DNA of 64,000 nucleotides from Rhodeus uyekii (taxonomy: Eukaryota; Chordata; Actinopteri; Cypriniformes; Acheilognathidae), in the NCBI GenBank assembly GCA_037043235.1, contig JAWRVZ010000088.1:2659001-2723000 (forward strand). The letters run 5' to 3'. This document shows positions 50,501 through 61,476 of the stretch, piece after piece. Every line of letters starts with the position of its first letter. The first letter of the stretch is position 1. Both the position numbers and the translations under genes were made by a program. The notes under the pieces are model-generated. The model searched no databases and was not told the DNA's origin. It saw only the letters and a program-made list of their open reading frames with translations.

Positions 50501-53474
50501 TTGAGCATGTATTATCACCTCGGCGGCCCACGCGGCCAGAACACTATTTCTCACACTGTCCCCACAGAGCCTCCCCTCTGTTTAGTGCTGTTTCTGCAGG
50601 ATGCGCTTGTGGTCCTGTGATGAAATGCAGTAAGGTAATGTGTAAATCTTAGTTTACTCCACCCTCTGGTTTGGTTTGTTAGGTGGGGACTCTGCGGTTT
50701 TGCGGCAGCACTGAGTTTGCTGGAGGTCTTTGGGCTGGCGTGGAGCTTCACCAACCCGTGGGCAAGAATGATGGATCAGTAGCTGGCGTCCAGTACTTCA
50801 CCTGCCCCATTAAACATGGTAAGAGTTTGTGTACGTGCCTTCATCTTATTATAATTACTTGCAAAGAGTTAACGAGTGTAAGGTTTTCCAACGAGCAAAT
50901 CCACAATTAGAATGAGTCCATCGTGCCTTGTTACCACTGTGCAGGCTGGTGGTGGTAGTGTAATGGTGTGGGGATGTTTTCTTGGCACACTTTAGGCCCC
51001 TTAGTGCCAATTGGGCATCGTTTAAATGCCACGGCCTACCTGTGCATTGCTTCTGACCATGTCCATCCCTTCATGACCACCATGTACCCATCCTCTGATC
51101 TACTTCCAGCAGGATAATGCACCATGTCACAAAGCTCAAATAATTTCAGATTGGTTTCTTGAACATGACAATGAGTTCACGGCACTAAAATGGCCCCACA
51201 GTCACCAGATCTCAACCCAATAGAGCATCTTTGGGATGTAGTGGAACAGGAGCTTTTATCTCATCCCAAGCTTATTATAATTGCTTGCAACGAGTTAGCG
51301 AGTGTAAGGTTTTGCAACGAGCAAATCCAGTCACAACACAATGAGAACGAGTCATGTCTGTTCCATGTTAATCAGAATTGTTGTCTTATCCAGCTAATCA
51401 GACTGACACATTTAATACTGTCATATGTGAACCCAACTAGATAATTGTTGAGCATTATGTTTACTAACTAGCTAACTAGGAGCAACATGTGTAAAGGTCA
51501 AGCAATAAATCATGTTTTTTTGAGTTTCCGTCACAATTGTGAGGTGAGGAAGTGAGGTATGATGATATTTGAGCGTAAACAAGTAATTAGTGAGCATAAT
51601 GTTGACTAACTAGTTGTGCCACTAGAGTGCCAAGGAATGATGACTTTTGTGTTTATTTTTGTTTTCGTGTTAATCAGCCACAAATGACAGTTGTGATATG
51701 ACCCTATTCAAGCACAACTAGCTAACTAGTTAGCAGAATGTTCACTAACTAGCTTACCAGGGTAATCAGGCCACATCTCTTCATCACCAGCTACGACTTT
51801 GACGAGTATGTTACCACAATATTTGAGCATTACAAGCTAACTATTACATCTAATATTTACTTACTAGTTAACCGAAGGCAACACGATAGAGCACCAAGGA
51901 ATCATTTATTTTTTGTCTTAACCAGTCAAAGCATGTGGTATGAAGATATATATACAGTGGAGTTCATTTATCTCGACTCACGGTTAACTCGCCAATCCTA
52001 TTATGTCAACGTTTTTGAAGTGGAACTGCCAAACTCCCTATTTGTCTTAGCATTTACATTTCGGTAATGTCGATTCTTTTATGTCGTCGAACCGTGACTA
52101 ATGAGCGTAGCTAGTTCACGTTTGTCAGTGTCAGCTCTGTCAGTGATGCTTCTCACAGCACCGCGAGTTTGAGGCTTAGATGAACACACACACACAAACA
52201 CACACACCTGCTTCTGTTCTGACGTGTGCTCTGCTCAGCGCCACTGCGGATTGAAGAACCAGGTTGTTAAAAGACGGGACGAAGCCGAATTTGTTGAGAA
52301 AGCACATTAGACAGGCAGAACGCAAGAAAGTATGCAATCTAGTACAGCGTGGTGACCTCACAAATATATTATGACTGTTTACGCTGTGAGTGAAATTGTG
52401 TTTGGAATGTTGGAGAATATAATTAAAGGTTTGTGTCGAGAATTAAAGGTGTTTTTATTGTATACTGGTAAATCTCTGCTGTTAGTTGGTGCACATATGC
52501 CTTTTGTTGTTAGCAAACATATACAGTGTATGTACATTTTTATAGCATGCCGATCAATTCATCAAATAAATCGCCATATTGGCTGTTGGTTATCTCGATG
52601 CTTTTTTGCAAACCCGAGGCCGTCAACATAACTGGATTCCACTGTATAAGCATAACTAGCTAACTAGTAATCGCGTAATTTTACTAAACAGCTAACCAGG
52701 CTCTGCAAGTCTTGTTTCTTCCAAAACCAAAGAGCTTTGACAAGTGAAGGTAACCAGTAGGTAACCAGAGGTAAAGTAGGAGGTTAAGTAGGTTAAGTAG
52801 GTAACCAGATAAAATTGTATTAAACGTCAAGCATCAAGCTCTTCTACATAGCTAGATATGACATCGTTGAGCATAACTAGTGGCTTGCGATTGTAATTTT
52901 TACTATGTATGTTTCTTTAATTATAAAAGCAGCTTGCTAACCAGTAGCAATAAATGAACTCTTTCATGCTGATTGTTTTTTCAGCTACGACATCCGTTAT
53001 AGGATGACACTTCATCGGTCACATACTTGATAATATCGTATATCGTTATATAGACTGATCGGTTCTCTCAAAATGTTACAATGATTCTTAAATTTCTTCA
53101 TTGTTTTTGTGGCACACTTCCAGACAAAAGTTTGCTACATGTTTAACACAATTATGATTTTGACACATTGCATTATATGGAATATATGAGGTAGTAGGCG
53201 ATACAAACCCTTTTTTATCTTTTCTTTGGCCATTTTTCATTAAAGCATTGGCAGTTTTTATATTTTTCAATTCTTTCTCTGCTTACAATACGGGTCTTGC
53301 TTTCTTGTCTGTTCTCAGTGGCAAACAAAATGATTTCTCTCTGACCCTCTCCAGGAATCTTCGCTCCCCTTTCTAAAGTCAGCAAACTCTCGGAACGAAG
53401 AAAAAACAGCTCCGCTCCAGTCCCCCACCCTAGACGGATTGACTTGGCGCGGGTCACATCCAAGGTCAACACAG
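35456..53474 (+). CDS. clip4: CAP-Gly domain linker protein 4, N-terminal part; gene runs past the window
   Basis: Nine exons keep phase throughout: 35456-35519 (ATG at 35489), 37749-37895, 38453-38592, 39712-39805, 39919-40080, 40175-40293, 48830-49075, 50683-50818 and 53355-53474, 398 codons plus one base. CLIP4 belongs to the CAP-Gly microtubule-binding linkers, which track or bind microtubule ends in the cytoplasm. Conserved pieces are APMPSDCEFSFFDPDDP, QWVPQVQRNISVIGNEILKR, ankyrin repeats (GLTDMTLLHYCCKAG, RSRWTNMNALHYAAYFDVP, FGTALHIAASNL, KCLLELGANPAFRNDKGQ) and the first CAP-Gly domain with GKNDGSV (exons 48830-53474). Human CLIP4 is about 705 aa with three CAP-Gly domains; the other two are not in this window. 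Exon 6 to 7 spans an 8.5-kb intron filled with repeats. No frame break was seen. Confidence 0.95.
37126..37480. repeat. 112-bp tandem triplication
   Basis: ATCACAGGAATAAATGACAC recurs at 37126, 37238 and 37350, exactly 112 bases apart, and a fourth start at 37462 diverges after about 15 bases. The three full copies look identical. The lead-in (GATCATGTGACACTGAAGAC) is a common cyprinid repeat phrase, so the triplication is inside a dispersed repeat. Confidence 0.93.
38812..39319. mobile_element. Tigger/pogo-like MITE, copy b
   Basis: CAGTAATACCTCGGTTTACG at the left and its inverse (CGTAAACTGAGGTATTACTG) at the right, with TA on both sides. 508 bp, no transposase. The interior matches copy c over GACAATGAGCTCAAGATGAG to CTCGTCTCCGTCACGCCAGC. 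Confidence 0.88.
40456..40592 (+). repeat. tRNA-derived SINE
   Basis: GTAGCTCAAACAGTTGAGCA, GCCAAGGTCATGGGTTCGAT and the ATGCATAAATGTAAA tail. The central part is shortened. It sits in CLIP4 intron 6 just before Tigger copy c. Confidence 0.82.
40641..41344. mobile_element. Tigger/pogo-like MITE, copy c
   Basis: CAGTAATACCTCGGCTTACG and the inverse CGTAAACCGAGGTATTACTG, flanked by TA. 704 bp: it carries about 190 bases near the left end (around 40730-40935) that copy b lacks, so copy b is an internal-deletion form. Confidence 0.88.
41345..43498. other. CLIP4 intron 6, no gene seen
   Basis: No coding signal and no clear repeat ends. Some short open frames occur without recognisable domains. 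Confidence 0.45.
43499..45100 (+). mobile_element. Tigger-like element, copy d, with only a left end
   Basis: It begins CAGTAATACCTCGAGATACG after TA, like copies a-c, but no inverse end is found before the minisatellite at 45106. Short frames at about 44627-44845 (AQSSILRFFKKSWKDE) might be a transposase tail, but I cannot place it. The boundary with the next repeat is unclear. Confidence 0.5.
45106..46050. repeat. Minisatellite of CATTGG words with higher-order units
   Basis: About 945 bases built from variants of CCTCATTGGAA, CCTCATTGGTC and CCTCATTAGAA. Longer units starting GGATCCTTATTGG recur at 45147, 45306, 45486, 45647 and 45818 (spacings 159, 180, 161 and 171). Open frames through it (GTSLEPHW-type repeats) are a by-product of the short period. 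It lies in CLIP4 intron 6. Confidence 0.95.
46236..46335 (-). repeat. End of a dispersed fish MITE
   Basis: It finishes TTTCATTTTTGGGTGAACTA then ACCCTTTA, the inverse of the end at 58825 (AAAGGGATAGTTCACC). The pair CTTCATTTGTATTCCGAAGA matches the inverse of CATCTTCGGAACACAAATGA in the other copy. Confidence 0.75.
46336..47512. other. CLIP4 intron 6, no gene seen
   Basis: A 116-codon open frame from 46371 shows no family resemblance. The right part is AT-rich. Confidence 0.4.
47513..47663. mobile_element. Short inverted-repeat MITE (~150 bp)
   Basis: The left end TTTATTTTGATGGTC and right end GACCATCAAAATAAA are inverses, and ATTCTGTTGACTA is matched by TAGTCAACAGAAT inside. Superfamily not assigned. 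Confidence 0.75.
47917..48020 (+). repeat. tRNA-derived SINE, truncated at both ends
   Basis: GCACTTGCAACGCCAAGGTC, GGGTTCGATTCCCAGGGAAA and GCAAGTCACTTTGGATAAA. Box A and the terminal tail are missing. Confidence 0.85.
48021..48829. other. CLIP4 intron 6 right end, no gene seen
   Basis: AT-rich intron sequence with no recognisable repeat ends. Confidence 0.45.
49076..50682. other. CLIP4 intron 7, no gene seen
   Basis: No coding exon fits the phase of the flanking exons. Contains short (TG)n runs near 49690. Confidence 0.45.
50846..51329 (+). repeat. Tc1 fragment between 59-bp direct repeats
   Basis: 50846-50904 and 51271-51329 match at 55 of 59 positions (GTTAACGAGTGTAAGGTTTT in the left copy). 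Between them lies Tc1 transposase debris. The repeats are far longer than the TA duplication Tc1 makes. Confidence 0.8.
50920..51270 (+). pseudogene. Tc1-type transposase fragment
   Basis: Pieces of the DDE core can be read: QQDNAPCHKAQ (second catalytic Asp), WFLEHDNEF, and SPDLNPIEHLWDVVEQEL, with the third acidic residue in the NPIE motif. The frame shifts between them and the N-terminal DNA-binding part is absent. Inactive. Confidence 0.85.
51440..52950. repeat. Decayed repeat field with AACTAGCTAACTAGT core
   Basis: Variants of GAGCATAACTAGCTAACTAG recur near 51447, 51593, 51705, 51827, 52650 and 52871, roughly 115-140 bases apart when the inserted MITE at 51955-52644 is removed. The spacers are too diverged to align by eye. 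Confidence 0.5.
51955..52644. mobile_element. Second Tigger/pogo-like MITE type
   Basis: The left end is CAGTGGAGTTCATTTATCTC; the right end on the minus strand is CAGTGGAATCCAGTTATGTT. TA flanks both. 690 bp without transposase. Different from copies a-d in sequence. Confidence 0.78.
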
Positions 53475-55349
53475 GTACATTTCTCACTGACCCGGTTGCT
53501 TAATGATCCTCTTTACAGCTCACAAACCGAATGTCAGGAGGAACCCAGCGGCTAGAACAGACTCAAAGCTAATTACCATCCCAGCGGACCGGCTTGATAA
53601 ATAAACTTACACAAATGTGAACAGTGATAGTGGTGATAGAGCAGTTGGTGTTACCGCTGTATTCTGTCCCCTTTGGGGTTTTAGAGACAATAAAAAACCA
53701 TGTGAGCTCTGAAGAAATAGAGCAATCATTTAGGGAGCTAATGTCACTTGTGCTCCATTACAGTGTTCACCCCAGGGGCCGTTTATACAGACGTGACACC
53801 CACCGATGTGTGGAGTGAATCACTCTAACATGCATAAACTATGTTTTTGCCATACATACGCATGAAAGAGGACCAATGACTCATTTCAATTCTTCAATTA
53901 TCATCCATGACAGGCAACCCAGAGGGATATTATACAAGGACGTTAACATTTACAGAATTTGACATGATCTGTTGTGAAAAGCTATACTTGCTCTAACATA
54001 TTTTAGCATAAGTATTTTTCTAATTCCTTTATGGTATTGTTGTGAACTTTGTAATTAACCACATGGAATATTCATACTTTAAAAAAAAGGGCTGTGGCGA
54101 GGTTTGCTAGAGAAACAAGATCATTGAATTATTCACTTAACCAATTTTTTCAAAAATATTTGTTCATCTACTTACTGTGTTGCGCAGAGACATGCAGTGT
54201 TTGGAACTTTTTTGCTGGCAGAAGAAACATTGACAATAGGGTCTAAAATAAAGGTTACACGGTATTTTATTTAAACTGAACTCTTTTAAAAATCAAACTT
54301 GAAGTCGTGCTTTGCTTTGAATTTCTGTGAGCGAATCAAAGTCGTGCTGATTTTCAGAACAACATTTCTTGCTCATATTTATCATTTACAAACATAGTGA
54401 AAAAAAAAAAATATATATATATATATATTCTTTTTTTTTACATATTATCATAGTTTGGCCTACACTACAGGACCTTTTGTAATTAACTAGTGAATGACAG
54501 TATATAATTGCTAATATAAATATCGAAAAAGCTAATTTAATCATGACCAGTTGTCTGACATATATCTGAGTTTGATGAGAAAGAAAAAAGGATACATTGC
54601 ATCAACTACTGACAAATATATCTCCAAACACAGCTAAGGGCATCGGTTGTATGTACGGTATACATAACACACCTAAATATCCTATAAAATTCCTGTAACA
54701 GCCGAGACTGTAGTTTCCCATAATATGTGTCTGTAGAGAGAGATCGTGTTCCCACACAGGCTTTCATTAGTGCACTAATGCTGACGAACAGCAGATCCTC
54801 TCATCACCTCTGTTACACTAGAGACCTGCCCTTGCTCTGTCGGTGTGGCCTGATGAGTGTTGGGGTTCCACTCCAGATTGGTTTAAATTTGTTGATCTGC
54901 TTTCCTGGACAAGTAGTTCCACTGTGTCTTCCTCCAGGGCTCAGGTATTGTCCACTCAGACAGCTAAATGCAGACATATGGATCTCAATAGCTTTGTGTG
55001 GCAAAAACACTTTTATGAAAAGCCCTTGAGGCATTGTAATAAGAAAAATGCTTTTCCAATGTTTCTTTTATTTGTTTGTTTTCCCTTCTCTTTTTGTTTT
55101 TATCGTCTGTTAGTCGATACGTTTAGAGGCTCATGAGAATTTAGCAGCAAAGTTTGCTTAGTTCTCATAAAAAAGTTACAATTCAATGTCCTAATACAAT
55201 TCTTAATGTCCTAAGAAGAAGAAGAAAAAAAAGAATGAAAACAATCCTAGTATTATTACTATCACTACAATTGTTGTCTTAATGTAGTCGATTGTATTGT
55301 TGTAATTCAGACACTGGAGGGTTTTCCAGCATGCACTGCCTTTTTGGGC
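53475..55349. other. CLIP4 intron after exon 9, no gene seen
   Basis: No exon continuing CLIP4 in the needed phase was found. The sequence is AT-rich, with a (TA)n stretch at about 54410-54430. Confidence 0.4.
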
Positions 55350-57330
55350 CTGAGGTGGGCCTGAGGACAGCAAGGGCCAACCTGTCACATGGCATCAGGA
55401 AGGCTAAGAGACAGTACTCCAGGAGGATAGCCCATCGTTTCAGCGACAGCAGAGACACAAGGAGCCTGTGGCAGGGGATTCAGACCCTCACGGACTACAA
55501 ACCCCCTGCACGGACGTGTGACAGCTCCACACCCCTTCTAAATGAGCTGAACACTTTCTTCGCTCGCTTTGAAGCACACAACAGCACCACTGCACAGAAG
55601 TCACCACCTCCTCCCGATGACCAGATGTTGTCACTGCCCAGGGACAGCGTGAGAAGATCCCTCAGCAGGGTCAACGCACGCAAAGCTCCAGGTCCTGACA
55701 ACATTCCTGGACGTGTATTGAGGGACTGTGCAGAGGAACTCACCGATGTCTTCACAGACATCTTCAACATCTCACTGAGTCAAGCTGTTGTCCCCACCTG
55801 CTTCAAAGCGACCACCATCATTCCAGTCCCAAAGAATTCATCTCCATCCGGCTTCAATGACTACCGCCCAGTCGCACTTACCCCCATCCTTATGAAGTGC
55901 TTTGAGCGGCTAGTCATGCACCACATTAAATCTGTCCTCCCCCCCTCCCTGGACCCCTACCAATTTGCATACCGGTCAAAACGCTCGACCGATGATGCCA
56001 TCACCACTGCCATCCACTCAGCACTCACGCACCTGGACAATAAAGACACTTATGTCAGAATGCTGTTCATAGACTTTAGTTCAGCATTCAATACAATCAT
56101 CCCCCAACAGCTCACTCACAAACTGTCTCAGCTGGGACTCAGCACTTCGCTGTGCAACTGGTTGCTGGACTTCCTGACAGGAAGACCTCAGGCAGTACGG
56201 GTCGGCAGCAACACTTCCAGCACCATCATCATGAACACTGGAACCCCTCAGGGTTGTGTGTTGAGCCCACTCCTCTTCACTCTGCTTACACACGACTGCA
56301 CACCCACACACAACAGCAATTTAATAATCAAATTTGCGGACGACACGACTGTAGTTGGTCTCATTAGCAACGGCGATGAGACTAACTTCAGGAGTGAGGT
56401 GAGCCGCCTGGCCAGGTGGTGCGGCGACAACAATCTCTCTCTGAACGTGAAGAAGACGAAGGAGATTGTTGTTGACTTCAGAAGAAGGGACACCCAGCAT
56501 GCTCCTCTGACTATCAACGGTGCGACCGTGGAAAGGGTGAGGAGTACCAAATTTCTGGGTGTTCATATCACGGAAGACCTCTCCTGGACCACCAACACCA
56601 CAGCACTGATTAAGAAATCGCAGCAGCGACTATACTTCCTCCGTAAGCTGAGAAGAGCCGGAGCCTCAGCCCCCATCATGCGCACCTTCTACAGAGGCAC
56701 CATTGAGAGCATTCTGACCAGCTGCATCACTGTGTGGTACGGCGCCTGCAACGCATCCTGCCGCAAGGCACTGCAGCGCATCGTGAGAGCAGCTGAGAAG
56801 ATCGTTGGTGTCTCTCTCCCACCCCTCCGGGACATCTATAACACCCGCCTCTCCCGAAAAGCCCTTGCTATTGCTAGGGACCCCACCCACCCATCCCACA
56901 GCCTCTTCAGTCTGCTGCCATCAGGGAGGAGACTACGCAGTCTCCAGGCACGGACCAACAGACTGAAGGACAGCTTCATACCCCAAGCTGTCAGGGCATT
57001 GAACTCTCTCCCGACTCTGCCACCTCTCCCGTCTTCTGCACCAAGGACCTGATCTCTGAATCCCCCCCCCCCACCCCCTACCCACCATCAGTTATTCTCT
57101 TATTCATCCACCTCATTATGTTGTCCTTGCATTTCTCTCCTATTACATTTGCACTGCCTTAATTTGTAATTTGCACTATTACTATTTACTATTGTTTGCA
57201 CTATTTGCCATCGCCACTTTACCTCCATAACTCACTTTATCCATCTAGTTTAATTTTATTGTATTTATCTTCATCTTCTGTTGTTGTTGTTGTTGTTACT
57301 GTTACTGTTAAATTATTGTTGTTGTTAACT
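55350..57330 (+). mobile_element. 5'-truncated non-LTR retrotransposon (L2/Rex-type LINE)
   Basis: The element enters in mid-ORF2 and ends after a (TTG)n-rich 3' tail (57280-57325). The promoter, ORF1 and endonuclease are missing, the usual result of incomplete target-primed reverse transcription. It lies in the CLIP4 intron on the same strand. Confidence 0.85.
55352..57052 (+). CDS. LINE ORF2 fragment: reverse transcriptase and C-terminal domain
   Basis: About 565 codons are open without a break. Reverse transcriptase motifs appear in order: ARKAPGPDNIPGRVL, FNDYRPVALTPILMKCFERL, MLFIDFSSAFNTIIP (catalytic Asp), NTGTPQGCVLSPLLFTL and IKFADDTTVVGLI (FADD active site). Then come NNLSLNVKKTKEIVVDFRR and KFLGVHITEDLSW, and a conserved tail (LYFLRKLRRAGA, SGRRLRSLQARTNRLKDSF). 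The first ~20 codons of the longest frame (55292-55351) look like flanking DNA. The intact frame means recent insertion. It copies LINE RNA in the nucleus when full length; this fragment lacks the nicking endonuclease. Clade assignment from memory of motifs is tentative. Confidence 0.88.
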   Translation, partial: EVGLRTARANLSHGIRKAKRQYSRRIAHRFSDSRDTRSLWQGIQTLTDYKPPARTCDSSTPLLNELNTFFARFEAHNSTTAQKSPPPPDDQMLSLPRDSVRRSLSRVNARKAPGPDNIPGRVLRDCAEELTDVFTDIFNISLSQAVVPTCFKATTIIPVPKNSSPSGFNDYRPVALTPILMKCFERLVMHHIKSVLPPSLDPYQFAYRSKRSTDDAITTAIHSALTHLDNKDTYVRMLFIDFSSAFNTIIPQQLTHKLSQLGLSTSLCNWLLDFLTGRPQAVRVGSNTSSTIIMNTGTPQGCVLSPLLFTLLTHDCTPTHNSNLIIKFADDTTVVGLISNGDETNFRSEVSRLARWCGDNNLSLNVKKTKEIVVDFRRRDTQHAPLTINGATVERVRSTKFLGVHITEDLSWTTNTTALIKKSQQRLYFLRKLRRAGASAPIMRTFYRGTIESILTSCITVWYGACNASCRKALQRIVRAAEKIVGVSLPPLRDIYNTRLSRKALAIARDPTHPSHSLFSLLPSGRRLRSLQARTNRLKDSFIPQAVRALNSLPTLPPLPSSAPRT

Positions 57331-57339
57331 GTATTCGCC

Positions 57340-57900
57340 TTGGGTCTGAGAGTCGTCTTGGCCATGCAGGTCATTTTTGACCAGTCTTTTTCTTATGGTG
57401 GCGTCATGAACATTGACCTTAACTGAGGTAAGTGAGGCCTGCAGTTTTTTGGATGTTGCTGTTGTTGGGTCTTTTTTGACCTCTTGGATGAGTCATTGCT
57501 GTGCTTTTGGGGCTATTTTTGTTGGCCGGCCACTCCTGGGAAGGTTCACCACTGTTCCATGGTTTCACCATTTGAGGATAATGGCTCTCACTGTAGTTTT
57601 GTGAGAAATGATTGAGAAAAGGTGTGGCAGTGTTCAGGCCTGGGTGTGGCTAGAGGAATTGAACTCAGGTGTCATAAACCTCATTTAAGTTTTGTTTTCA
57701 CACAGGGGCTTGTAGGTTTTGATTTTTTTTCCCACTTAATAACAACTTTCATTTAAAAACTGCATTTTGTTTTACTTGTGTTATCTTTGACTAATATTTG
57801 AATTTGCTTTTATGATTTGAAACATTCAAGTGTGACAAACATGCAAAGAAAATAAGAAATCAGGAAGGGGACAAACACTTTTTCACACTGTAGTTTTTTA
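57340..57900. repeat. Dispersed DNA-transposon-like repeat
   Basis: Phrases such as GGCCGGCCACTCCTGGGAAG, CACTGTTCCATGGTTTCACC and GGACAAACACTTTTTCACAC belong to a repeat I know from many fish and frog sequences, but I cannot name its superfamily. It is shorter than the usual form and has no open transposase. Confidence 0.6.
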
Positions 57901-58824
57901 ATATTTTGAATTAGTTTGTATATTTTAATAATTTTACTATTGTATGTTTTTTTCATTTTTAATAGATAATGCGTTTTAAGTAAGAAAAATATGCTTTAGG
58001 TTTAGTTAACTTTAGTTGAACTAAAGTTCATTATTAGTTATATTTATTGCTGGTAGATTGTTATTTTTGAAAGGAGAAAACTATAATGAGTAATGTCATG
58101 GGATTCACATTAAAACCACTATTATTATCCACATGTTTGTGAATATGTAATCACTTTTTGTATTTTAATTTATTAGCTTAATTTCTGGCATGGAGTTGTG
58201 AGACCTTGATATAATTATCACATCTTTTCAAAGAGGCACAATGATATTATAAACAGCTTTTTTATACCCACCCACTGTTTTCTATCCCTAAACATCTTTA
58301 TCATGTGTTTCTCTATCGCTGCACCTTTTTCCTTTCTTCATTTTGGTATGGAGGACTCAGGGTTGAGTCACACTGGCCACATTAAGACTTATACGCACAT
58401 CCAAGGAAGGAGACAGAAACCATGCTCTCTAGGGCACTTGAGTCAACTATGACGCACATTCTAACACACAATTACCAAAATGTCTCAGCCTTGCACCTCC
58501 AACGTGATCACAATAACCACATCCAAGCAACACATTGTTTTTCTAACAACACTTTAATGATGTCAGTATCCTCTCAGCCACCGCAGAAGAAACGGTGGCA
58601 CCATGTTGTCCTCTAATCAGTGCCGTTTCAAGGTGTTTTTTCTCTCTCTTCTATTCCTGAGGTGATTTGAATAGTGGACTGTGGTGGATTTCTCTGTTCC
58701 CTGTTGATTGATTGTCCAATAAAGCCAAGCTTAATGAGCAGTCCTCACATCGGTCTGAACAAGCTAGCAGTAATTTGTCATGAAAAAGAATGAGGGGATA
58801 GAAGCAATGCATTTGTTACTGCTT
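57901..58824. other. CLIP4 intron, no gene seen
   Basis: No coding exon or clear repeat ends. Confidence 0.4.
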
Positions 58825-59230
58825 TAAAGGGATAGTTCACCAAAAAATGAAAATTCTGTCATTTAATGCAAACCCATAAGACTTTCATACATCTTCGGAA
58901 CACAAATGAAGAATTTTTTTTCAAGAAATCTGAGAGATGTCTGTCCCGTCATTAACAGCTATGCATCTACCACTTCCAAAAGTTCATAAAGAGATCCATA
59001 TGAATTGAGCGGTTTAGTGCAAATGTTCTAAAGAGGCACGATCGCTTTATATGATGAACGGATTGAACGTTCATCAATGCGCGCATCAGTTGTCAAGCAT
59101 GTTCCCTTAATATGCAAGAACCAATGAGATTCATTCTCTCTTTACGCAGCCCATTTGAGCTTCTGCAAGAGATTTATTCTTGTACATCAAGGAGGTTCGG
59201 TTCACCTCCCTCCCCCCAAAAAAAAAAAAT
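58825..59230 (+). repeat. Dispersed fish MITE, plus-strand copy
   Basis: It starts AAAGGGATAGTTCACC, continues with GAAAATTCTGTCAT and CATCTTCGGAACACAAATGA, and includes GCAAGAACCAATGAGATTC at 59114-59132. The right end is not clear. Confidence 0.65.
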
Positions 59231-60280
59231 GGGTCCATGTATTTCAGTTTAGACCTAGTTCACATTAAAGTCGCTGTAAAAGTCCAACCACATAATTTGC
59301 AAGCTGAGAAAACTTTGTTTTATATTTTATTGAAATGGTGTTTTGTTGATTTCAGAATGATAAAAGGCTATTTCTTTGAGCAATGCGATCCATAAAGACA
59401 GATGATGAGACTATAGCGCGGGTTTAATGCTTTTGCTTTAGGGTGGGCCATAAATGTTTTGGGTGGGCTGCATAAGAATGGCTTACATAAGATGTGCTGT
59501 GAATGTTTTACTCTCATTTTTAGCATCTTTAAAACATTCCACGTACCACATTTAAATGAACTAAACCAGATTTCATGGACTCTTATGATTCATTTGCATC
59601 TTGCTACTTGTGGTTCTTAAGGATTTATTTTGTCTTGCACATCACACAATATTTATGCAAGCTTTATGTTTTAATGGTGCCGACATTGCTTGTCCTCAAG
59701 ATTTAGCATGTCGGTTTTAATTAGGACTTCTCAAAGTGAAAGTCAATTGTATGCATACGCAACATATGTATTTGTTGAGAATGAATATGTTGTTAATTTA
59801 ATTCAGCAAGTCTGAGATTGTATGGGGAACTAAACATGTTTGTCTGCATGATTCATTTTTCCAAACAACTGCCATACTTTATTCTTTTAATATTCACCTG
59901 TAGTGTCTCAGTTTTCCCAGATGATTCCTGATTTTTAAGCCGTTTAAAAAAAACACATATTTGCCAAAACACATATCTATATAAGAATGAAGTTTCAGTA
60001 AGTTATCTTTTCTGTCCACTTATTTGAAATAGTTATTTTAGTATTTAATTTTGTTATATTGCATAAATATTAATTTGTGGAAGATTTTTTTTTTTCAGAT
60101 TATTATTATGTGTAACTTTTAGTTCTGGTAATTCATACATATAAACATTTAATACGCCTTTTATCATATTGCTTTTTCCATTTTAGAAAAGCATCAATTC
60201 ACATGAGTCAGTGTGTTTTAGATAATTACTTGATTAATTGAAAAAATAATCGACTGATTAGGCTATTATTAAAATAATCA
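59231..60280. other. CLIP4 intron, no gene seen
   Basis: AT-rich sequence with no features I can support. Confidence 0.4.
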
Positions 60281-60446
60281 TTACATTTACATTTGTGCAT
60301 TTGGCAGATGCTTTTATCCAAAGCGACTTCAATTGCATTCAAGAAACACATTGACATTCTAATCAGTTCTTGCTTTCCCTGGGAATTGAACCCATGACCT
60401 TGGCGTTGCAAGCACTAATGCTCTACTGTTTGAGCTACTGGAAAGC
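60281..60446 (-). repeat. tRNA-derived SINE
   Basis: Nearly full length, inverted: tail GCATTTGGCAGATGCTTTTA, box B inverse GGGAATTGAACCCATGACCT, and head CTACTGTTTGAGCTACTGG. Confidence 0.9.
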
Positions 60447-61312
60447 ATTAGTGACAATCGTGTAGTTACGTTGTTATGCCACTGTTATCACAGTGTTTCC
60501 TCTGCTTTTGTAATATCTGCCTGTTTATGCAATATTGCAGTGTTAATATTGAACTGTTTCTAATGTTTGTAAAGGTCAGAGATGACACCATCTTGGTTGT
60601 TATGGTGTGCTCACTGTGCATATATTAGCATTTTAAGGGCTCCTCGGGGACTGTGTGTCGTAACACTCCAGTGGATGCTGCATCTTTGAGTGGGTCTTGT
60701 GTACAGTACTAATGATTCCACTGCTTTTGTTTTTGTGCTGTCGGACATGATGTACATTACCTGTTTTACATGCTTCATACAATTCTGGACAACTGTTGCC
60801 TCAAAACTAGTACTTTTATGTAAGGATTTGTAAATAGCAACTCAAAATGTAATTGCATAAGCCAAGACTATATCAAATAGCATTTGCGAACAGACATTTT
60901 TCTCAAAGATGACATTCCCTTTTTGCCTTGCATTTAACCATTTCTGCCCAAATTCAATTTTGTAGATATTGTTGGGCAGGTTCACATTAAAGAGCACAGT
61001 TGGGTACAATAGGGTTCACCTCAAGGCAAAAGCGCTTTTTACTACTCCCGTAGTGTACCGTTGCAGGAACATGTTTTTTTACTAAACATTGATGGATCAA
61101 ACCATAAATCATGAACGTGGCTTGAGGTGAAGAGGATGACCTTTCACTCCCACAGCCAGTAAATGCAGCTTTTACTCTGTTGTACTTTATCTAAAGGTGA
61201 AGTTAATGACCTTAAAGGGACAGTAAGTGATTTTTTTTTTTAAAGGCGACCCAAACAAACATGCACCTCTCATCATTGCTCCTCCCCCAAGATTGATAAA
61301 CGCATAACGCAA

Positions 61313-61476
61313 GACATTTACACTTACGCATTTGGAAGATGGTTTTATCCGAAGCGACTTACATTACGTTCAAGATACACATTGATATTTTAATTCATTC
61401 TTGCTTTCCCTGGGAATCGAACCCATGACCCTGCCGTTGCAAGTGCTACACTCTGCTGTTTGAGCTACAGGAAAGC
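61313..61476 (-). repeat. tRNA-derived SINE
   Basis: Inverted copy: GCATTTGGAAGATGGTTTTA, GGGAATCGAACCCATGACCC and CTGCTGTTTGAGCTACAGG. Confidence 0.9.

Noticed and set aside
6430..61476. tRNA genes suggested by box A/B-like sequences at eight places
   Set aside because: All carry the same SINE tail and lack a proper cloverleaf.
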